A DNA stretch of 64,000 nt from contig CP136062.1 in NCBI GenBank assembly GCA_032622095.1, positions 151,954,875 through 152,018,874 on the forward strand. Reading direction: 5' to 3'. Each line of letters starts with the position of its first letter. Within the stretch, counting starts at the first letter, position 1. The notes under the pieces are model-generated. The model worked only from the letters and a program-made list of their open reading frames with translations. It was not told the origin of the DNA and made no database searches. The position numbers and the translations under genes are program-made. Source of the DNA: Siphonodentalium dalli (taxonomy: Eukaryota; Mollusca; Scaphopoda; Gadilida; Siphonodentaliidae). Shown here piece after piece: positions 53,520 to 63,840 of this stretch.

Positions 53520-53880
53520 GGAACATATCGGTGCGGAGGAGTAAATTTCTCAGAGCATTGGCAAAACAATACATCTGAGAACCATATTGGTGCGGAGGAG
53601 TAAATTTCTCAGAGCAATAGTAAAACAATACATCTGAGGAACATATCGGTGCGGAGGAGTAAATTTCTCAGAGCAATAGTAAAACAATACATCTAAGGAA
53701 CATATTGGTGCGGAGGAGTAAATTTCTCAGAGCAATAGTAAAACAATACATCTAAGGAACATATTGGTGCGGAGGAGTAAATTTCTCAGAGCAATAGTAA
53801 AACAATACATCTAAGGAACATATTGGTGCAGAGGAGTACATTTCTTAGAGTGTTCTTAGAGTGTTAGCAAAACAATACAT
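53471..53880 (+). repeat. 59-bp tandem array over the INTS8 stop region
   Basis: GGTGCGGAGGAG starts at 53471, 53530, 53589, 53648, 53707 and 53766, and GGTGCAGAGGAG at 53825. The spacing is exactly 59 bp each time. Unit 1 encodes the last 16 residues and stop; units 2 to 7 should be 3' UTR. The period is not a multiple of three. Confidence 0.95.
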
Positions 53881-53984
53881 CTAAGAACCAAGACTATAGT
53901 GCTGGGTTCCAGAGATGAAATTTTTTTCATTCGGGGGGAAACTCTTTAAGAGAAATTGAAGAGAACTATAATTTCAAGAAGCCA

Positions 53985-54240
53985 TGACTTTAAAAATTTC
54001 ATTAGCGGAGCTGCGCTGGTGCAGCATTAAAGACTCTGTTCCAATGCATTCTCTTATATATTCGAGTCTCCCATAGGAGCCTAGCATATATTAGAGAATG
54101 CACTGGCTTACAAGGTCAAGGTAGATATTGTTAGGCCAATGTTTTCTCTTTCATATGCAAGAATCCCTATGGGAGACTCGCATATATAACAGAATGCATT
54201 GGCACAGTATTTTCACAAAATTTCAGGAATGATTAAAGGC
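53985..54240. repeat. Subfamily Q hairpin pair
   Basis: GCGGAGCTGCGCTGGTGCAG, then two decayed hairpins (54042-54108, 54133-54203) around TTACAAGGTCAAGGTAGATA, ending TTTTCACAAAATTTCAGGAA. Confidence 0.65.
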
Positions 54241-55342
54241 CCACTTAATTTTCGAATCACCAGATCACGTTATATAAAATATGTGCCATATTTTTACCAT
54301 TTGAAAGAGGAAGCTCCAAAACATTGTATTATTAACTGATCCGGTCGAATAAACTGGGAACATGTTGTTTTTGTTGAGGTACCGAGGTGTGTTCTGTGCT
54401 TAATTTTGATCCGCACTGTACTGTAAAGACTATTATTCTCAATGGAAGGGGAATAACTATATCTATTAGTTTGAATTCTGATGCATTCTGGGTTGACAAC
54501 GGGGAAAGTCATGGAATTAATCTGATAATTGGTGGAAACTCCTAGGCCCCAGCTGTTCCGTATTCTGGCGGAATATATATATTTTTGGTTCCTCTTCCAA
54601 GTGGTATATACTATGGAAAATGTTGCATATAATGTTATCTGGGCATTCAAAAATTAAGTAGGCCTTTAACAGATGTTTAAAGGGTTCCAGGGTTCCACGA
54701 ATTATGCTTTGCTTATTATATAGATACTAGTGTATAAAATAAAAAATTTGGAACAAGTTCCACCTGAAAGTCGATATTCTTTTTATTGAATATTTTTATT
54801 CATTTATTTCACACACAGCTTTTAGAGAGATTGCAATAATTATTTTGTGGACTTTTCAATAACAAAATAACTTTCTTTTTATATGCCCGTTTTTTTAAAA
54901 ACGGGACGTACTATGTTATTTGTATGTCTGTCCATGTGTCCGTCCATCCGTTCGCTTTTGGTTTCCAGATGATAACTTTAGATAGTCAGAACTCATACAA
55001 TTGGTATGTTTAATATGTGGATTAAAGATTATGAGTCACTTCACATGGAACTTGCAAACTATCATGTATGTAGTACCCAGTTGTAGTTTCGACCATCTCA
55101 CAGATGAACTCTAATCGGAATAGGGGTACAGCTCTCAGCCAATCAGAGGGCGGGAAAGTCAATTGAGATACAATCTGTGATGTTATACCTGTCAATCCTT
55201 GTTATTGGTCATTCAATCTGTTACTGCAATATATTATTTCACCTTAGTAAATACTATTTGTTAATTCCTATGACTTCTCCATCTCTTTGGATGCTGTCTT
55301 GGTTTGAGTGATTGTAATTTGTAAATACAATGCACCTAGGCT
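54241..55342. other. Downstream DNA, little seen
   Basis: AATAAA at 54348 and 54738. About 54890-54990 has a GTCCGTCCATCCGTTCGC tract preceded by the fold-back CCCGTTTTTTTAAAAACGGG. No gene. Confidence 0.45.
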
Positions 55343-55430
55343 TAACCCTTTCACTAAATACTCATTGACGAGTAGTTCTTTTAGGAAATGTTCAGATAAG
55401 GTCAATAAACGACCATGGGTTGAATTCTTC
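55343..55430 (+). repeat. Family R fragment
   Basis: TTAACCCTTTCACTAAATAC, TTGACGAGTAGTTC, GGAAATGTTCAGATAA. Confidence 0.6.
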
Positions 55431-55856
55431 ACAACATGCATAATTTTTTCTGAGCTCGTGTTCCTACATTTTCCAGTCAATTGTTTTTGGCACCAATATT
55501 TACCGCTGCCGGTATGTGCACCTGCGATTATGAATTTGTCTGACTTATATTAGTGGAGTTATCCATCTTTTTCAGTTAAATTTTTTTTCACAACAGGCAT
55601 AATTTTGTCTAAGATTATATTCCATGTGTATTTTTTTTCAAAGAACAAATGCATTAATATTGGCTACCCGTAATGTAGTAATGTGGCCCAATTACACTGT
55701 GGGGGTATCCTTAGTCCCCCTTGGACAGTCTCAGTCTCACCTTTAGATTACCTTTCAAATGGTTTGATGTATTTTGATCATTGATTCAAGCACCTTTAGT
55801 AGTCATTGTACGAAACGTGTCTATTGTCAAAGCAATTAAGGATTTTCATCGTGACG

Positions 55857-56256
55857 TTAACCCTTTACCCAACAAACCGGCCAAAACCGGCCAAATAAAG
55901 CTTCAACAGCCTAAAATATCTTCGGTCTGTCTCAATAGAACCATACAAATATGGATATCATTGGAACCGGCTCCTTGACCACATTGTGATAGTTACAGTT
56001 ATGCCCTGTGCCAATGCATTCTCTTATATATGCAAGTCGACCATAGGTCGCCTCGCATATATAAGAGAATGCATTGGCCTAAAAAAAATCTTTTTTTAAC
56101 ACTTTTTACCATTTTTTCTTACATTCTTTAACAATTTTATAATTTTTAATGTGTTAAGCCAATGCATTCTCTTATATATGCGAGGCGACCTATGGTCGAC
56201 TCGCATATATAAGAGAATGGATTGGCACAGGGCCCTTCTGTTGGGTAAAGGGTTAA
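55857..56256 (-). mobile_element. TTAA MITE family P, copy 11
   Basis: 400 bp, reverse orientation, both hairpins, TTAA at 55857 and 56253. It lies outside INTS8. Confidence 0.88.
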
Positions 56257-57221
56257 CTGAAAAGGTAATGGTTACCTGGTCAGTACACTTTTTAGGCCCA
56301 TTCCAAGGTCATGCCATGAAACTCTTCTCTTGAATCATATTCCACCAGTTCAAAACCTAGGAACATTTTGTTTGAAATTTCCTAGTTAATAGATGTTCCT
56401 TAATAATATATAACACAGTAGGTGGGGATCCTTGCACAAGATAACATGATTTAGATGAGCCAAATTCGCTTTACAATCAACAATTTTTCCAGGGTGGTCA
56501 ATTTGTATCTATCTTTAAATCGGCTCACAAAGTTTTGTGAATAATAAAATCTTGTGCCAAGATCTTCGCCTTCAATGAACTACAGTACAGAACAGGGTGT
56601 TACTTTCATGGACATCAGCACTCAAAAGTGTTAAATCCGCAGTTTGAAGCAGTGCCATAGATTACATGTTTCATCGGATGATTTGATTCGGCATTCATTC
56701 AGTCATGTGATGTGACATTAAGAAGTCAGACCCGTAACTAATTGAGAAATCGAGTAATCACTATGTTAGTTCACATGCACTGGAGAATCGCAGACAAAAA
56801 GTCAATAACATATTAACCAATCATTCATGCTCGAGGTGATAACAGTATGTTCAATAGCTTACTAGATATATCATCCCCTTGACTGAAGATCATGCCATGA
56901 ATCTCTACTGAGACTAACGCCCGTAGAGATCATATTCCACCAGTACACAACCTGGGAACATTTTGACCAGTTCTGACCGGGAACTGTATAACATTGAACA
57001 AATAAGGCAGGAAATATATTTCTTTGTAAATATTGGTTCCTCAATAACCTACATCACAGTAGAGGGTGGTCCCAGCTCGAGATTGCATGCTTTTTGTGAC
57101 TTTTTGAGCCGATATTGCAATAAACATTGAATTAATTACCCGGTAGAAATTCCATAATTGTAAGTGATGCAAAGCAATATCGCTTAAAACACACAAGAAA
57201 CAGAAGTTAAAGCAAGTTCCC
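56257..57221. repeat. Diverged direct repeat
   Basis: CATATTCCACCAGTTCAAAACC (56336) and CATATTCCACCAGTACACAACC (56933) each lead into GGAACATTTTG, then later CCTTAATAATATATAACACAGTA / CCTCAATAACCTACATCACAGTA. Class unknown. Confidence 0.5.
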
Positions 57222-57226
57222 CTTGT

Positions 57227-57695
57227 CACGGTGGGGAATCACATGGTTCCGAGGTTGGTGATTACGACGCATTCAAAATGTGCAAACGCAAAAAATCATA
57301 ATATACGAGGAACTGACACAAAACATAGCAGTTTGACTGTTACGAGCATATGCTCGTTTATTTTTGAAACAAGTTGATACATTATTTGTTCAGAAATACT
57401 ATGTGGTTTTCTATCACATTCTGACCAAAGTTGCCAGTCGGAGGTGCGTGGAATACGCTAGTCCATACATCTTGGAATATCCTTCGACTGAACAAATGTG
57501 AATTTGGACATAAATGAGGTATCATCTTGTTTGAAAAATAGTATAGCATCTGCTCATAGCTGTCAAAATACTATGTAATATGTCGTATCTTAGTTTTTTA
57601 CCTTTTTTCCTCGCTTCTTGTCGCATTTCAGATTGCCTCGGCCATTTTGAATGCGTGATACTCACCAACTCGAAACCACGTGATTCCCCACCGTG
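57227..57695. mobile_element. 469-bp TIR MITE with CTTGT target duplication
   Basis: Left CACGGTGGGGAATCACATGG, right CCACGTGATTCCCCACCGTG. CTTGT flanks both ends (57222-57226, 57696-57700). GCATTCAAAATG / CATTTTGAATGC extend the inverted repeat. Confidence 0.8.
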
Positions 57696-57752
57696 CTTGT
57701 AGCAACATGTAATGAGTCCTTACCGGATATTGTCGGAATATGTAGGAAATAG

Positions 57753-58290
57753 ATGGACATTCTATACGAGTTGGAGAGAATGAAACGGGTATTTGAATCA
57801 CCACCATTCATTGCGTATCGACGCAATAGGAATCTGGTGGACATTTTGGTGCACCAAAATACAAGCAGATTGAAAACTCCCTCTGTGACATTATGTACTG
57901 ATACATGCAAAACGTTCTCTATTGTAAATTTTGACCAAATTACTAATGCATCGGCTAATACATGAATATACATATTTCCAAGTTAAGAATAATGTTGATT
58001 GTAAAATGCGAAATTTGGTGTATGTACTCTCGTGTAAAAAGTGTGAATGTGCGGTATTTGTGGGGGGAGACAGGTCTCGGAGAGGATCGACGAACACTCC
58101 TGGGACATAAGGCTGCATCCAGATAAGCCAGTTTACCAACATTTTTATGGGACTGGACATTCTATTAAGGACATGATTGTTTCAGTGGTAGAGATAGTCA
58201 GCGGAGGGAAGCAACTAAGACTTGTAAAAGAAAATTCAAGGATTTTAAGACTTGACACACAAAACGGCAGAGGATTCAATTCCCGCGCCA
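57753..58290 (+). pseudogene. Penelope-like element fragment with GIY-YIG remains
   Basis: Broken over two frames. The first part reads PPFIAYRRNRNLVDILV, a motif found before the endonuclease in Penelope-like elements. Then NLVYVLSCKKC, then SERIDEHSWDIRLHPDKPV, YQHFYGTGHSIKDMIVSVVE and a final RLDTQNGRGFN. The order fits a GIY-YIG endonuclease domain. Two frameshifts and a stop break it, and no reverse transcriptase is present, so it is dead. Confidence 0.72.
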
Positions 58291-58299
58291 GTTTGATTA

Positions 58300-58385
58300 C
58301 GTCAGGGTTGGGTCAATTACATTGAAATGTAATTAATTACAATTACATTGAAATATGTCAATTACAATTACATTACGTCAATGTG
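58300..58385. repeat. AATTACATTG low-complexity tract
   Basis: Repeats of TGTAATTAATTACAATTACA type, just after the Penelope-like fragment. Confidence 0.7.
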
Positions 58386-58732
58386 ATTCTCTGAGGTTGT
58401 GATGGACAATTTTGACACACAATGGTCAACTCGACTCCACTGATTGTCATTTAGATAAGTAATCTTGTAACATGTAGCCGAAAGTGTATTTTGGATCATC
58501 ACTGTGGCCAAAAGTTTTTATATTGAGCAGTTATTATATTTTAAATGCTGATATAATTTTTAGGTTTCGTGTCTCATTGTCTACTAAAGAAATTTCTGTG
58601 AAACATTGTATGAATTTAATTAGGAATAGAACAGCTGCCTCACTATTAGATAATATTGTCCCGCCACAGGAATAAGTTATAGTCTGTATGTGCTTGGCTG
58701 GTGAAGTTAGAAGGTTATAAATATAAACCTTT

Positions 58733-58967
58733 ACTGGAGCATCCTGAAATTTTGCAAAAACCCTGTGCCAATGCATTCTCTTATACATGCGAGTCTCTCA
58801 TATATAAGAGAATACAATGGCTTGACAATATTTTCCTTGACCTTGCAAGCCAGTGCATTCTCATATAAATGCGAGGCTCCCTGTTGGAGACTCGCATATG
58901 TAAGAGAATGCACTGACACAGGATAGTTAATGCTGCACCAACGCAGCTCCTGCCATGACAGGATTAA
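58733..58967. repeat. Subfamily Q hairpin pair
   Basis: Two hairpins (58766-58820, shortened; 58850-58918) around TTGACCTTGCA; flanks CTGGAGCATCCTGAAATTTT and CAGCTCCTGCCATGACAGGA. Confidence 0.65.
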
Positions 58968-59980
58968 TTGTGAATAATTTTGAAGATATATTTTCACTCA
59001 TATGAAGATGTTACTGTGTTATGTACTTGGAGCGTGCATCCCTCAGCTCTCCAAAATTAGAAGGATGGACCTTTCTAAAGCTCTATTATATTGTATATGT
59101 AGTTGCTAAGCAGATCAGGCTATCGGTTCATTATATGAAGTATAGGACACTTACCGTGCAGATCCCTTCCTTTTTTTGGCAGAACATTATAGATCACTTT
59201 ATCCTAAATAAAAAAATCTCAAAAGAGAACTATGTATCATCAATGGGCGTGGCATAATCGTTTATCATCTTTTGCTACTCTAGTGTTCTAGCAATGAAAT
59301 ATGCCATTCTTGTGGTCCATGCAGCCCTGTCAAATCCCTCAAAAATTCAAATTGACAGAAAGTGGTATAAAATTTCACCGAAAATCACCTTTGGGGATTC
59401 TAGTCATATTTCAACAAGAAATGAGCAGAACTGTGCAATGTGAGTGAGGCATACCATTACTTATGAATATTTCAACTCAAAGGAACCAAAATTGTTACTT
59501 TGGTTCGAAATGGCTGCCACTATTGCAGTCAAATTATGGAAAGTGGTACATATTGCCCCAGCATTCCTTGCAATCGCTTACAATTTGTTGTTGATGAATA
59601 TTAACATTTTGGATGCACCTTGGTTATTTGTTACTATTGTCAGGAATGGCATACATCATTGCTCCAATGATCAGTTAACATAAAAAATACAAAATAAAGT
59701 CACAACTCTCAACCAGTTCCAAACAGCACAAACCGATCTAGCAGATATTAGTGAAAATATTTTCCAGTTCCTGCGGCCGTTTTGGCAGCCATCTTGGACG
59801 GCGAGTTTCCAATTTTGCCCTAAAAGGTGGCATTTCTTAGCCTCACAAATATATATACACTTGTATACAATTGATAAGATTTTCTCGCTATAATTTCCAT
59901 CAAACTGACTTAGTGCCTAGTCAGAAAAAACGGCAGCCATATTGTAAACCATCTTGTCTGGTGTCTACACGACCACTTTT
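58968..59980. other. No gene seen
   Basis: Dispersed-repeat-like text (GCAGCCATCTTGGACGGC, GCAGCCATATTGTAAACCAT) but no firm boundary and no coding region. Confidence 0.4.
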
Positions 59981-60960
59981 TAGCTCACCTGAGACGAAGT
60001 CTCCGGTGGAGCTATAGTCATCACTCCTCGTCCGTCCATCCGTCCGTCTGTCAACAATTCTTTGAACATCTTAAAATCCATAGGACCGAATGGGTTCATA
60101 TTTGGTGTGGATGTTCCCTTGGTGGCTCACATTCAGATTTGTTCAAATGATAGTTGTGAAGTCAGGGCCATAACCCTTTCCCTCCATAGTAATTCTTAAA
60201 ACAACTTCTCACGTGCCATCAGGCCGAATGGGTTCATATTTGGTATGAAGGGTCCTTGGGTGACTGGGGTTCAGATTTGTTCAAATGAGGTCACTGGGTC
60301 AAATGTGGGCGGAGCCAGGGACATAACTAAAACAAACAAAACATATTCAGATTGAACTCATTGCTCATTAAAAAAGAAAAAATCATATTTAACTCATTGC
60401 TCCAGGGGGTGGTGGGTCGGAAAAAATTTCAGGCACGTATGGCATTTTTTCCCTTTCGATCATTTTTTGTACCCACCCACCCCCACCGCCAATTTTTTTT
60501 CCATTTTCGGCAGTTTTTTCCGACCATTTTTTGACACCCACCCCCCTTTTAACTCCGGTGGAGCTATAGTCATAACTCCTCGTCCGTCATCCGTCCGTCC
60601 ATCCGTCCGTCTGTCAACAATTCTTTGAACATCTTAAAATCCATAGGACCGAATGGGTTCATATTTGGTGTGGATGTTCCCTTGGTGGCTCACATTCAGA
60701 TTTGTTCAAATGATAGTTGTGAAGTCAGGGCCATAACCCTTTCCCTCCATAGTAATTCTTAAAACAACTTCTCACGTGCCATCAGGCCGAATGGGTTCAT
60801 ATTTGGTATGAAGGGTCCTTGGGTGACTGGGGTTCAGATTTGTTCAAATGAGGTCACTGGGTCAAATGTGGGCGGAGCCAGGGACATAACTAAAACAAAC
60901 AAAACATATTCAGATTGAACTCATTGCTCAATAAAAAAGAAAAAATCATATTTAACTCAT
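59981..60960 (+). repeat. Recent tandem duplication of the CACCTGAGAC repeat
   Basis: The block CTCCGGTGGAGCTATAGTCA..ATTCAGATTGAACTCATTGC..TGCTCCAGGGGGTGG occurs at about 60002-60415 and again at about 60553-60972. The spacing is about 555 bp and the copies look nearly identical. A low-complexity A/T/C stretch separates them. Confidence 0.85.
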
Positions 60961-61493
60961 TGCTCCAGGGGGTGGGGGGTCGCAAAAAAATTCATCGGCA
61001 AAATACTAAAAAAACAAGCAGGAATGTTTTTTTTTAGTTGCGGAAAAAATTGCTTGTTGGTGGCTTTGACCACCCACCCACCCCATATGTGGCGAAAAAA
61101 AATAATTTCACCCCCCTGATTGCTCAATTAAAAACAAATATTAAGAACAAAACAGAAAATATTTTCATTTTTTAAAATTAGACTGATTAATTTAGATTCA
61201 ACTCCTTGCTCAATGATTTTTTTGTTTGTTTTTATTTTTTAAACTTATTAAAAGATATAAAAAACTCTTTCCATTATAAATCCCCAGGTACCTGGAGTCC
61301 CAACAGCAAATTCGGTTTTAAATCACTCTAAAATCCAGAACATATGTACACAGCACAATGAGATATAGGAGACAGAATGTTTACTTAATAACAGCATAGA
61401 AGTCAGAAAGGTGATTATAAAGTCATTATGGCAGCTGTGATTGAAATTAAATCTGATATATATGGGAAACTGGATGGAAGAGGGGGCTTTTTA

Positions 61494-63200
61494 TCTCATC
61501 TGAGACCAAGTCTCTGGTGGAGCTATAGTCTTCTCAAGAACCATCAGACCTATTCAGCTTAAATTTCATATGGAGGGTCCTTGGGTGACTGTGGTACATA
61601 TTTTTTTTCAAATGGGGTCACTGGGTCAAATACGGACACAGCCATGGACATAACTTGTCCATCAATTGTAATTCTTAATTTTTTTTTATCAAGAACCATC
61701 AGACCTATTCAGCTTATATTTGGTATTCAGAGTCCTTGGATGACAGGGATTCAGATTTGTTCAAATTTGTTCACCAGGTCAAATAGCGTTAGTACGGTGG
61801 CTGGATGAGGACATGGGAAATTTTATTTTTTATCTCGTTTAAACGAGATAACTATCTCGTTTAAACGAGATAGCAGATGGGAAATTTTATTTTTATCTCG
61901 TTTAAACGAGATAACTTATCTCGTTTAAACGAGAAAAGTGATGGGAAATTTTATTTTTATCTCGTTTAAACGAGATAACTTATCTTGTTTAAACGAGATA
62001 GCAGGTATATAGGTAGTTACCCACCCACCACACCATCCCGCCACCCATAGTATCTTATACGCCGCATGCGCTCGTATATAGGTAGTTACCCACCCACCAC
62101 CCCATCCCATCACTATGGGTGACGTGATGGGATGGTGGGTGGGTACAACCTATATACGAGCGCCTGCGGCGCATTTGGATACTATGGGTGATGGGGTGGG
62201 GTGGTGGGTGGGTAACTATACCTATATACGAGCGCCTGCGGCGCACAATATACTATGGGTGAAGGGTGGGTTATTACCTATATACGAGCGCCTGCGGCGC
62301 ATAAGATACTATGCGTGGCGGGATGTGGTGGTGGGTGGGTAACTACCCAAATACGAGCGCCTGCGGAGCACAATATACTATGGGTGATGGGATGGACTGG
62401 CCACTAGTAACTGTTGTATTATAACTATCTCGTTTAAACGAGATAACGAGATAAAAATAACATTTCCCACCTGCTGTCTCGTTTAAACAAGATAAGTTAT
62501 CTCGTTTAAACGAGATAAAAATAAAATTTCCCATGTCCTCATCCAGCCACCGTACGTTAGAGCCATGGATGCAACTTGTTCCCTCTCTAGTATTTCTTAA
62601 AACACCTTCTTCTTGAGAACCATCAGCCCTATTCAGCATGTATTTGGTATGGATGGTCTTTGTGTGACTATTTGTTCAAATAGGGTCACCAGGTCAAATA
62701 GGGGTTAGACCAGGGACATAACTCTTGACCCCCATGGTAATTCTTAAAACGTCTACTCAAGAAGAATCATTTAGCATATGTAGCTTATATTTTGGTATGG
62801 AGGGTCCTTAGGTGACAGGGATTCAGATTTGTTCAAATAGGGTCACCAGGTCAAATAGGGGTTAGACCAGGGACACAACTCTTGACCCCATGGTAATTCT
62901 TAAAACGTCTTCTACTCAAGAATCATTTAGCATATTTAGCTTATATTTTGGTATGGAGGATCCTTAGGTGACTGGGATTCAGATTTGTTCAAATAGGGTC
63001 ACCAGGTCAAATAGGGGTTAGACCAGGGGCATAACTCTTGACCCCATGGTAATTCTTAAAACGTCTTCTACTCAAGAGTCATTAGGCCTATTTAGCCTAT
63101 ATAGAGTATGGATGGTCATCATGTGACTGGGTTACATTTACAAAATAGGTTAGATTGGCATTTGGTGTGTAGGGTCCATGGAGAGTTTGGATTCAAATAT
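61494..63200 (+). repeat. CACCTGAGAC-type repeats with 157-bp tandem units
   Basis: 61494-61786 and 62561-63200 belong to the same repeat, split by the 762-bp element. From about 62640 to 63110, units with GATTCAGATTTGTTCAAATAGGG, GTCACCAGGTCAAATAGGGG and AATTCTTAAAACGTCT recur about every 157 bp, three times. Confidence 0.75.
61793..62554. mobile_element. 762-bp TIR element with GTTTAAAC palindromes
   Basis: Left TACGGTGGCTGGATGAGGAC, right GTCCTCATCCAGCCACCGTA. The 6-bp target duplication CGTTAG is at 61787-61792 and 62555-62560. Inside both ends are multiple copies of the palindrome ATCTCGTTTAAACGAGAT, plus a centre of about 65-bp units with TATATACGAGCGCCTGCGGC and GGTGGGTGGGTAACTA. Confidence 0.85.
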
Positions 63201-63840
63201 GTTTGAATGGGGTCAGCCATTAAAAAAGGGGGAATGTCAGATTGGAACTTTGCAACAGTTGGGAAAGCTTGTGATATCAGTTGTAAAATTCCAACATGTG
63301 CAAAGCAATTTTTATGAACTTGGAAGTGTGTTTGCTTAAGTTAGGAGGCGACAGACAGGCTATATGGGATGGGAGGTATCAGGGGCGTGTAGTTGAACAG
63401 TTCAACGTGGACACCCCACTGCTTAATGGAGACCCAATTTTCTTGTTTGGAACTACATGTACTTGTTTTTATGTGATTTTGAAAAGTACTAACTTCCAGT
63501 CTTCTCAGTCTTTACAGTCTGGTGAGCTACCCACAGTCTTTGACTGTCTTGTTCGTGTTAACTTTGCTTAAAAGTTGAGGGACATATAATCAGCAAGAGA
63601 GTGAGTACGTGAAGTTAAGTCATGAGGGAATGCAGGGGTACCCTATTGCCCCCCCCCCCCCGGACTAAATAGACCATCGCAGGATAGGACTCAAATCCGC
63701 TGGTAAATAACGTTGGGGCCATGGTCGGGGGAGAGTTTATCAAATTCACAAATGCCCACTTACACTGCTCCGCTATTCAACACGATTATCAATCTTCACT
63801 TTAGTCATCAAGCAATATTTGGGTTAACTCCAAGCCTGAG
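63201..63840. other. No gene seen
   Basis: 63498-63560 (CTTTACAGTCTGGTGAGC.ACCCACAGTC) resembles 13550-13590 in the Tigger-like element. A poly-C run lies at 63650-63661. Confidence 0.4.

Noticed and set aside
49268-51817. CGCGGTA-rich ends as a CpG island or promoter
   Set aside because: The matching inverted ends and flanking TA show they are transposon termini.
61990-62400. GGTGGGTGGG units as telomere-like or G-quadruplex DNA
   Set aside because: Not a telomere repeat; the units belong to one TIR element and include GCGC-rich text that does not fit a simple quadruplex array.
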